From UBA10210 sp964408425 (lineage in GTDB: Archaea; Micrarchaeota; Micrarchaeia; Norongarragalinales; Norongarragalinaceae): DNA of 11,437 bases. A program made the position numbers and the translations under genes. Under the pieces are notes generated by a model, which was not told the origin of the DNA, did not search any database, and saw nothing but the letters and a program-made list of their open reading frames with translations. The stretch is from the NCBI GenBank assembly GCA_964408425.1, contig CAYOZI010000025.1, positions 1-11,437 of the forward strand, given 5' to 3'. Below, in pieces: positions 6,876-11,437 of the stretch (position 1 is its first letter; each line of letters starts with the position of its first letter).

Positions 6876-6889
6876 CTACTCTGCAGTAG
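6876..6889. promoter_or_regulatory. Palindromic operator copy 1, CTACT-N4-AGTAG
   Basis: CTACTCTGCAGTAG has 5-bp inverted arms around CTGC. The sequence also contains a second, overlapping dyad, ACTCT-N5-AGAGT (6878-6892). Positions 6875-6888 match 13 of 14 bases of copy 2 at 6953-6966. It lies 4 bp from the TATA box of the surface-protein gene, on the side toward the transcription start. The adjacent divergent TrmB-family gene is the obvious candidate ligand; this assignment is inference. Confidence 0.6.
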
Positions 6890-6893
6890 AGTG

Positions 6894-6901
6894 TATTTAA
6901 A
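6894..6901 (-). promoter_or_regulatory. TATA box of the surface-protein gene
   Basis: Minus-strand TTTAAATA is close to the archaeal TATA consensus. It predicts a transcription start near 6870 and a leader of about 25 nt before TTG 6844, long enough to include the GGTGG site. The palindrome at 6876-6889 lies between this box and the predicted start, a position from which a bound repressor would block RNA polymerase. Confidence 0.6.
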
Positions 6902-6953
6902 GGCGTATGTTTTCCAGTTTTTCTTCCCGTTTTCCCGGCACCCCCGCAATTAA

Positions 6954-6967
6954 CTACTCTCCAGTAA
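6954..6967. promoter_or_regulatory. Palindromic operator copy 2, TACT-N4-AGTA
   Basis: CTACTCTCCAGTAA repeats copy 1 in the same orientation, 78 bp away, with one substitution in the aligned 14-mer. It is followed 6 bp later by TTTAAA (6973-6978), as copy 1 is followed 7 bp later by TTTAAA (6896-6901). On the regulator side it sits just upstream of, or over, the BRE of the likely TATA, suggesting autoregulation. Confidence 0.55.
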
Positions 6968-6971
6968 ATAC

Positions 6972-6980
6972 TTTTAAATA
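6972..6980 (+). promoter_or_regulatory. TATA-like element upstream of the TrmB-family gene
   Basis: Plus-strand TTTTAAATA predicts a start near 7000, giving a leader of about 80 nt before GTG 7082. On the minus strand the same bases read TATTTAAAA and could drive a second, upstream leftward promoter starting near 6950. Orientation is therefore uncertain. Confidence 0.45.
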
Positions 6981-6998
6981 GTGACGGAAGCAGGATAA

Positions 6999-7061
6999 AT
7001 GGGTGGGGAAACGGAAGTAGAAGGGCATAATAGCGTTTATGTTACCCCTGGACTCAAGTAA
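6999..7061 (+). other. Possible 20-codon upstream ORF
   Basis: ATG 6999 opens a 20-codon frame closed by TAA (7059-7061), 20 nt before the regulator's GTG. Its ATG is within a few bases of the transcription start predicted from TTTTAAATA at 6972-6980, so it could be read as a leaderless leader peptide. The product is hydrophilic (MGGETEVEGH, then NSVYVTPGLK) and resembles nothing I know. An ORF this short may be chance. Confidence 0.2.
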
Positions 7062-7066
7062 AAAAT

Positions 7067-7075
7067 AAAAAGGTG
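7067..7075 (+). promoter_or_regulatory. Ribosome-binding site of the TrmB-family gene
   Basis: AAAAAGGTG ends 6 nt before GTG 7082, the same geometry as at tfb. It argues for GTG 7082 over the in-frame GTG at 7073, which lies inside the motif. Confidence 0.6.
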
Positions 7076-7081
7076 CTTGTA

Positions 7082-7834
7082 GTGAAGTATGCCGATGTCA
7101 TGGCAGCCAATCCAGATGTTTTGAACTCTTTGAGGCAATTGGGCTTGAACCAATACGAGGCTAAGGCCTACTATGCGCTCGCCAATTTCGGCATTCACAC
7201 GGCCGGCGAATTGGCGTTGAGGGCCGAATTGCCGAGACCCAGGATTTACGACGTTCTGATGGAATTGCAGAACAAGGGTTTTGTGTTAATACAACAGGGA
7301 AGGCCGGTGAAATACAACGCCCTTCCCATCGTCGAAGCCATCAAGACTTTGAAAAAGCAAAAGCAAGAGACGCTCGAGGGGGAATTGATAAAGTGCGAGG
7401 AATTGGGAGAAAAGCTTTCCCAGAAAATCAAGATTCAGACCAACGCCGCGCCCGCTCTTGAGGAAAACATTTGGACGATCAAGGGAAGAGAGGCGATATA
7501 CAGCAAAATCTCTTCGATGCTTTCAGCCGCGAAGAAGCACGTTTCGATTGCGACCGACGAAAAGGGTTGGATTTCCAAAAACCGCGTTCACGGAAAGGAA
7601 ATAGAAAAGGCGGCGAAGAGGGGGGCGGAAATAACGATCATAGCCCCCGTGCAAAATTCAGGATTGAGCGCGAAGCATTCACACATTTCCAAGGAATTGC
7701 CTTCGAGAGTCGTGCTTGCGGACGACCAGGCGCTTTTGTTCCTGAGCCCGAAAGAGGCGAAAGCGGACGAGGAAATCGCGCTGTGGCTGAAGAACCCTCA
7801 TTTTGTGGAAACGTTCAAAACAAGCCTCAAGTAA
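7082..7834 (+). CDS. TrmB-family transcriptional regulator
   Basis: A 250-residue protein with an N-terminal winged helix-turn-helix (about 12-80) of the TrmB type: LRQLGLNQYEAKAYYALANF, then the recognition helix in ELPRPRIYDVLMELQNKGFV and the wing GRPVKYNALP. A predicted coiled coil (about 84-115, KKQKQETLEGELIKCEELGE) serves for dimerisation. The C-terminal part (about 128-250) resembles the PLD-like TrmB effector domain (IKGREAIYSKISSMLSAAKK). It is shorter than sugar-sensing TrmB of Thermococcales (about 340 aa) and appears to lack the extra C-terminal sugar-binding domain, so the ligand may not be a sugar. GTG 7082 is chosen from the ribosome-binding site. It is divergent from the surface-protein genes, with two palindromes in the shared region, implying local repression and autoregulation. 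Confidence 0.88.
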   Translation: MKYADVMAANPDVLNSLRQLGLNQYEAKAYYALANFGIHTAGELALRAELPRPRIYDVLMELQNKGFVLIQQGRPVKYNALPIVEAIKTLKKQKQETLEGELIKCEELGEKLSQKIKIQTNAAPALEENIWTIKGREAIYSKISSMLSAAKKHVSIATDEKGWISKNRVHGKEIEKAAKRGAEITIIAPVQNSGLSAKHSHISKELPSRVVLADDQALLFLSPKEAKADEEIALWLKNPHFVETFKTSLK

Positions 7835-7862
7835 AAAATTAGAATTATAAAAAAGAATTTTT
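7833..7862. terminator. Bidirectional terminator between convergent genes
   Basis: The 33-bp gap between the regulator and rps3ae is almost all A/T. The plus strand has T5 at 7858-7862. The minus strand has T6 tracts opposite 7849-7854 and 7833-7838. AAAAATT (7834-7840) and AATTTTT (7856-7862) are inverted. This suits termination from both directions. Confidence 0.6.
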
Positions 7863-7867
7863 CCCGC

Positions 7868-8527
7868 TTAGGCTGCGGCAGGCTCTTCGATCTTCTCTTC
7901 AGCCTTCTGCTTCTCTTCCTTTTCGCCCAATTGCATGGGCTGAGGAACGTCGAATTCTTCGTACAGTTCGGTTTTCGTAATCTCCACCCTTCTTACTGGA
8001 TAAATTTTCTGGAGTTTCGCGTGCAATTCGCCCGAAAGCTGTTGGAACAGCACAGCGCGCACGAAATCCCCGAAATCCATGGCCGAGCTCTTTTCCTTCA
8101 GCAAGGCGGAAAGGTTGTTTCTCAACGCCTTCTTCTGCTTGCCCGAACAAGTGTTGGATGTAACTACAAGCGCGCTCAACTGGAATTCAATCCCGTCTTT
8201 CGAAACCAAAGGCAAATGCACTTCCAAAGCATCGCGCCTCCTCCTCACTAGGGTCAAAACGTATTCCCGGGCAACCGAGTGGCCGATGAATTTCGTGAAT
8301 GCGCTCTTGCTCTTCACCTCGGAAACCCTCAACTTGACGGTGGTGTAAATGTGATTCAGATCCCGCGTTATCTCCTTCAAAGGAATTGAAATAACCCTGT
8401 TTTCCAAAAGCGACTCGTCGGAAGCGGGAACTACCAGCGTTGTATGCACCTCTCCCAAAAACTTGGGCGCAACAACGTTATACCAGTGCTTCAGCTTCCA
8501 AGTGTCAATCGTCTTTTTTACGGCCAT
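7868..8527 (-). CDS. rps3ae: 30S ribosomal protein S3Ae (S1e/eS1)
   Basis: A 219-residue small-subunit protein of the S3Ae/eS1 family, located near the mRNA exit platform in archaea and eukaryotes. The N-terminus KKTIDTWKLKHWYNVVAPKF (residues 4-23) is the family signature. The core includes a DLNHIYTTVKLRV segment and the basic VRRRRDALEVHLPL. The end carries a Lys/Glu-rich acidic tail (GEKEEKQKAEEKIEE), common in archaeal homologues. Length is typical (about 200-220 aa). The ATG at 8527 lies 22 bp beyond the rps15 stop with only a weak ribosome-binding site, suggesting translational coupling within a rps15-rps3ae transcript. Confidence 0.95.
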   Translation of the reverse strand: MAVKKTIDTWKLKHWYNVVAPKFLGEVHTTLVVPASDESLLENRVISIPLKEITRDLNHIYTTVKLRVSEVKSKSAFTKFIGHSVAREYVLTLVRRRRDALEVHLPLVSKDGIEFQLSALVVTSNTCSGKQKKALRNNLSALLKEKSSAMDFGDFVRAVLFQQLSGELHAKLQKIYPVRRVEITKTELYEEFDVPQPMQLGEKEEKQKAEEKIEEPAAA

Positions 8528-8549
8528 GTTTCAAAACCATTTTCCAGTT

Positions 8550-8996
8550 TTATTTTACGAGCAGCGCCGCTTCCTCTGGAACGTACTTCCAGTTCGAAGG
8601 GAGCTTTTTGCCGCGGTAATAACGCACGAGCCGGTTGATCTTCGACTCGACGTTCTGCAAATGCATCCTGTTCAGCGTGTCTTTCTTGTTTTCCTTCAAG
8701 TGCCTTCTCATTCCAACGGCGGTTTTCACCAGATCCAGCAGATCTTGAGGGTATTTGGGCTGCAGCTGTTTTTCCTTCAAAAACTTGTCCAAGCTCATTC
8801 CCAAAGCCGCTTTGACGCTCGGCACGCCATGCTGGTCCCGGAGTATCAAGCCGATTTTAGCGGGCGGAACGCCTTCCTTGGCCAGTTTTTCGACCGCTTC
8901 GGAAACTTTTTCCTTCGAAACCTTCACCCACTTTGCCGTAGACGCGGGCTTGCGGCTGCGGCTTCTTCCCTTCTTTCGCGTGTGCATTCTCGCCAT
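8550..8996 (-). CDS. rps15: 30S ribosomal protein S15 (uS15)
   Basis: A 148-residue protein with the archaeal/eukaryotic N-terminal extension (MARMHTRKKGRSRSRKP, 1-17) ahead of the conserved four-helix uS15 body, which bacteria have alone (about 89 aa). The body includes AKIGLILRDQHGVPSVKAAL and the rRNA-binding segment near LKENKKDTLNRMHLQNVESK, followed by RLVRYYRGKKLPSNWKY. Length is normal for archaea (about 150 aa). It starts at ATG 8996, with AGGT about 10 nt upstream. Its leader holds a 25-bp imperfect palindrome (9044-9068), and its TATA candidate overlaps the valS termination region. Confidence 0.96.
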   Translation of the reverse strand: MARMHTRKKGRSRSRKPASTAKWVKVSKEKVSEAVEKLAKEGVPPAKIGLILRDQHGVPSVKAALGMSLDKFLKEKQLQPKYPQDLLDLVKTAVGMRRHLKENKKDTLNRMHLQNVESKINRLVRYYRGKKLPSNWKYVPEEAALLVK

Positions 8997-9043
8997 TCAA
9001 ACTTCAACCTACGCAGTCAAAAAGACTAGAAACAAAATTCTCC

Positions 9044-9068
9044 GTTCTCGAAATAGAATTTCTAGAAC
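9044..9068. repeat. 25-bp imperfect palindrome in the rps15 leader
   Basis: GTTCTCGAAAT (9044-9054), AGA, ATTTCTAGAAC (9058-9068): 11-bp inverted arms with one mismatch and a 3-nt centre. The presumed TATA at 9096-9104 would start transcription near 9072, placing the hairpin at the 5' end of the rps15 mRNA, about 48 nt before the ATG. It could be an RNA structure, an autoregulatory site or a DNA operator; the sequence does not say which. Confidence 0.6.
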
Positions 9069-9095
9069 AAGCGGAAAAACATATGCAAAATCGGG

Positions 9096-9104
9096 TTTAA
9101 AAAA
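9096..9104 (-). promoter_or_regulatory. TATA-like element of rps15-rps3ae, overlapping the valS T-run
   Basis: Minus-strand TTTTTTAAA can act as the TATA box for the rps15 transcript. Its T6 (9104-9099) also lies 16 nt after the GC hairpin at the valS stop, as in a terminator. One short segment may therefore do both jobs. Confidence 0.45.
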
Positions 9105-9120
9105 CCTATTCTACGCCTTT

Positions 9121-9137
9121 CCGGCTGCTTCAGCCGG
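9121..9137 (-). terminator. GC hairpin spanning the valS stop codon
   Basis: CCGGCTG (9121-9127) and CAGCCGG (9131-9137) form a perfect 7-bp GC-rich stem with a 3-nt loop, and the valS TGA (9132-9130) lies within it. T6 follows 16 nt downstream on the minus strand. The arrangement resembles an intrinsic terminator or an mRNA 3'-end stabiliser, though the distance to the T-run is longer than in bacterial terminators. Confidence 0.5.
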
Positions 9138-11437
9138 TCGAAACGCCAATAGCCTCGTTTCCTGCGTTCGGGATAGGCGAAAACTCGATTATCTTTACTT
9201 TCCCGATTCCCTTCAGATCTTCTTCAACTTCACCCAACTCCCTGCAAACGGAATCGCTTGCGCTTATCTTGATGAAATCCAATTCCGCGCCCAGAGAAAG
9301 GTTTTTGTCGGCCTTCAGCCTGCGGATTTGGGTTACGGCTTCATGCAGCAGCCCCCCGATTTTTTCTGCATTCTCGTCAATCCTCTTTTCATCCTGCAGA
9401 GGCCACTCCTGCAAGTGAATGCTTTCCTTGCTGAACAAATGATAATGGATTTCGTCTGTAGTGAAAGGCGCGAACGGCGCGAGCATCTTCAAAACATCCC
9501 GCAAAACGGTTTTGGCCGTAAAAGCCGCCGCTTTCTTCGTCCTATTCTCTTCCCCGTAAACCCTGTACTTTATATCCTCGAGGTAGAAATCGCAGTAATC
9601 GTGCCAGAAAAACTCGTACAAGCCGGTTATCGCCGAGTAGAAATCGTAGTTTTTCATCGCTTCCGTGACCGACGCTTTCGTCTTGTTCAGCCGGCTTAAA
9701 ACCCACTTGTCGGAAACGGATAACCCTTCAGCCTCTTCTTCAGGGGCATCCAGTTTTTCCACGAACTTGGAAGCGTTCCACAATTTCACCAAAAACGACT
9801 TCGCCCGCTCCACTTCCTTCGGGGAATAAGCTATATCCTTGCCTGTGCTTCCCCCGAGCGCGGCCCACTGCCTCAAGGCGTCGGAACCGTATTTCGCAAT
9901 CACGTCTTTCGCCTCGACGTAATTGCCCAAGCTCTTGCTCATTTTCTTCTTGTTCTCGCCCTGAACCATTCCGTTGACCAAAACGTCTTTGAACGGAGAT
10001 TCTCCGGTCAGGGTCAAACACCGGAATATCGTGTAAAACGCCCAAGTGCGGATAATGTCCGTTCCTTGGGGGCGGAGCGAAGAGGGGTATAATTTGGAAA
10101 AATCCTTTCCGTCAGGCCAGCCTGCGATTATCAACGGGGTAATGCTAGAGTCGACCCACCCGTCGCAAATGCTTTTTTCGCCTATTAGCTTCCCCCCGCA
10201 ATCGCATTGTTTAACGGGCGCTTCATCCTTGGAAGGGTCTACGGGAAGATCTTTTTCCTTAGGCGGGAAAACCCTCCCGCACTTGCCGCAATACCAGAAG
10301 GGAATGGGAATTCCGAAAACCCTCTGCCTGGAAAAACACCAGTCCCATTCGAGCCCGTTCAGCCAGTCTTCGAATAATTGCAGCGCGAAAGGCGGAAACC
10401 ACGAGCACTCGCGCGCCGCCTTCAGTATTTTTTCCTCGCTGCCCTTGATTTTCACGAACCACTGGGTGGAAGAAACGAGTTCAACCGGCTTTTTGCAACG
10501 GTCGTGAAGCTTTACTGTTTGAACTAACGATTCCTGTTTTTCCAACAACCCCGCATTCGCCAGATCTTCCAGTATTTTCGGCCTGGCTTTCTCCAAATGC
10601 ATTCCCGTATAAGCATCAGCATTCAGCAGCAAACCTTTCTCGTCGATGGCCTTGATTGGATTCAGCGAGTGCTGTTTCTGCCATAACACATCTTGTTTGT
10701 CGCCGAAAGTGCAGATCATTACCACTCCGGTTCCGAAAGCAGGATCTACTGCGGAATCGGCGATCACCGGAACGCTCCTGTCGAACAAAGGCGTTTTCAG
10801 CTTTTGCCCTACTATCTGCTTGAAACGCGCGTCCGCAGGGTTTACCGCGACTGCAACGCAGGCGTGGAGCAATTCAGGGCGCGTGGTCGCAATCAAAACT
10901 TCCTTCCCGCTTTTTTCCAAAGAGAATTTGATGAAATTCAAAGCCGTCTCCCGCTCTATATCCTCTGTTTCGGCCTTGGCAATCGCGCTTTCGCAGTGCA
11001 CGCACCACAACACGGGATGTTCAGCACGGTAGATCAGCCCGTCGTCAAAGTTTTTCAGCAGGGAGTATTGGACGGTGCGTTTGTAAGAATCGTCGAGAGT
11101 GAAATATTCCCTTTTCCAGTCCATGCTGTACCCCATCAGCTTCATCTGCGGGCGGATGGTGGAAATCACGTCGCGAGTCCATTCCAAGCATTTTTCCCTG
11201 AATTGTTCCCGCGGAAGCCGGCCGTGTTTCTTCTCGACTTTCACTTCAGTCGGAAAGCCGTGGCAGTCCCAGCCTTGGGGGAAAAGCACCGAAAAACCGC
11301 TCATTCGCTTGAACCTGGCCGCGAAATCGAAATAACACCAATTCAAAACGTTCCCCATGTGAAACTCGCCCGTCGGAAAAGGAGGCGGGGAATCTATCAC
11401 GTAAACGGGCTTTCCTTTCGCTGGCTTGAACTCGTGG
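9130..11437 (-). CDS. valS: Valyl-tRNA synthetase (5' end outside window)
   Basis: A class I aminoacyl-tRNA synthetase that charges tRNA-Val and edits misactivated threonine. The frame is open to the window edge and 768 residues are visible; by comparison with archaeal ValRS only a few dozen N-terminal residues seem missing. The GTG at 11400 is an internal valine codon in KPVYVIDSPPP, not the start. Landmarks in order: DSPPPFPTGEFHMGN with HMGN as the HIGH motif; FPQGWDCHGFPTEVKVE; a CVHC knuckle; the CP1 editing domain (IATTRPELLHACVAVAV, GTGVVMICTFGDKQDV); WDWCFSRQRVFGIPIPFW; a second CGKC/CDCG zinc knuckle; KMSKSLGN; and the anticodon-binding helical domain. The WDCHG and CTFGDKQDV segments distinguish ValRS from IleRS and LeuRS. 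It is upstream of rps15 on the same strand, 133 bp apart. Confidence 0.95.
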   Translation of the reverse strand, partial: HEFKPAKGKPVYVIDSPPPFPTGEFHMGNVLNWCYFDFAARFKRMSGFSVLFPQGWDCHGFPTEVKVEKKHGRLPREQFREKCLEWTRDVISTIRPQMKLMGYSMDWKREYFTLDDSYKRTVQYSLLKNFDDGLIYRAEHPVLWCVHCESAIAKAETEDIERETALNFIKFSLEKSGKEVLIATTRPELLHACVAVAVNPADARFKQIVGQKLKTPLFDRSVPVIADSAVDPAFGTGVVMICTFGDKQDVLWQKQHSLNPIKAIDEKGLLLNADAYTGMHLEKARPKILEDLANAGLLEKQESLVQTVKLHDRCKKPVELVSSTQWFVKIKGSEEKILKAARECSWFPPFALQLFEDWLNGLEWDWCFSRQRVFGIPIPFWYCGKCGRVFPPKEKDLPVDPSKDEAPVKQCDCGGKLIGEKSICDGWVDSSITPLIIAGWPDGKDFSKLYPSSLRPQGTDIIRTWAFYTIFRCLTLTGESPFKDVLVNGMVQGENKKKMSKSLGNYVEAKDVIAKYGSDALRQWAALGGSTGKDIAYSPKEVERAKSFLVKLWNASKFVEKLDAPEEEAEGLSVSDKWVLSRLNKTKASVTEAMKNYDFYSAITGLYEFFWHDYCDFYLEDIKYRVYGEENRTKKAAAFTAKTVLRDVLKMLAPFAPFTTDEIHYHLFSKESIHLQEWPLQDEKRIDENAEKIGGLLHEAVTQIRRLKADKNLSLGAELDFIKISASDSVCRELGEVEEDLKGIGKVKIIEFSPIPNAGNEAIGVSTG

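Noticed and set aside
6845..6949. N-terminal extension of the 546-aa surface protein back to ATG 6949 (581 aa)
   Set aside because: It would put 35 polar residues before a clear signal peptide and translate through the TATA box, operator and ribosome-binding site.
7037..7060. A third operator-like site ending in AGTA upstream of the regulator
   Set aside because: Only a half-site AGTA (7057-7060) is present; no TACT arm lies at the right distance.
8755..9699. 314-codon plus-strand frame running across rps15, its leader and the valS 3' end
   Set aside because: It crosses two well-supported minus-strand genes and their intergenic region; the product has no recognisable domain.
11398..11400. 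GTG as start codon of valS
   Set aside because: The frame stays open upstream and encodes residues (KPVYV before IDSPPP) expected within ValRS, so this GTG is an internal valine.
1..11437. CRISPR arrays, tRNA/rRNA genes, insertion sequences, integrases
   Set aside because: No regularly spaced repeats, no cloverleaf-like sequence with a T-loop, and no transposase or integrase frame was found by eye. A small C/D or H/ACA guide RNA cannot be excluded without a covariance search.

Overview
The window is chromosomal DNA from an archaeon. The evidence is a TFB transcription factor, the archaeal/eukaryotic-type ribosomal proteins S8e and S3Ae, an S15 with the archaeal/eukaryotic N-terminal extension, a Gar1 subunit of the H/ACA guide-RNA machinery, an archaeal-type valyl-tRNA synthetase, a TrmB-family regulator, and promoters with TTTAAATA-like TATA boxes. 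Several genes start with GTG or TTG and carry a GGTGG-type ribosome-binding site 6 or 7 nt upstream. Compact spacing and somewhat divergent proteins would fit a DPANN-type or other uncultivated lineage, but the sequence alone does not settle the phylum. No CRISPR array, transposase, integrase or tRNA gene was seen; the region looks like core genome with one lineage-specific cell-surface module.

Layout. (1) Positions 1-173, minus strand: 5' end of a membrane protein resembling the MscS-associated TM-helix family, starting at TTG behind a strong Shine-Dalgarno. (2) 330-1909, plus strand: rps8e, gar1 and tfb, a compact information-processing cluster. (3) 1906-3021, minus: trm1 (tRNA G26 methyltransferase), whose stop overlaps the tfb stop at a shared TTAA. 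(4) 3084-4445, plus: a DHH/DHHA1 phosphoesterase, divergent from trm1. (5) 4447-6844, minus: two secreted or membrane-anchored proteins (546 aa, then 238 aa) with Ig-like or DUF11/CARDB-like extracytoplasmic parts and C-terminal membrane anchors. (6) 7082-7834, plus: a TrmB-family regulator, divergent from the surface genes. The shared intergenic region holds two copies of the palindrome TACT-N4-AGTA, each next to a TATA-like element. (7) 7868-11437, minus: rps3ae, rps15 and a 5'-truncated valS. A GC hairpin spans the valS stop codon and a 25-bp imperfect palindrome lies in the rps15 leader.

How it fits together. Most genes serve translation: ribosomal proteins, tRNA charging and tRNA/rRNA modification. 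Basal transcription (TFB) and nucleic-acid or nucleotide turnover (DHH protein) are interleaved. The region most likely to hold undescribed biology is the regulator/surface-protein module at 4447-7834. A TrmB-type repressor probably controls itself and the surface-protein genes through the paired palindromes. One palindrome sits between TATA and start on the surface-gene side. The other abuts the TATA upstream of the regulator, where a 20-codon, possibly leaderless ORF precedes the regulator gene. Convergent pairs have essentially no spacing (4-nt overlap and 1-nt gap), so 3' ends probably form inside the opposing genes.
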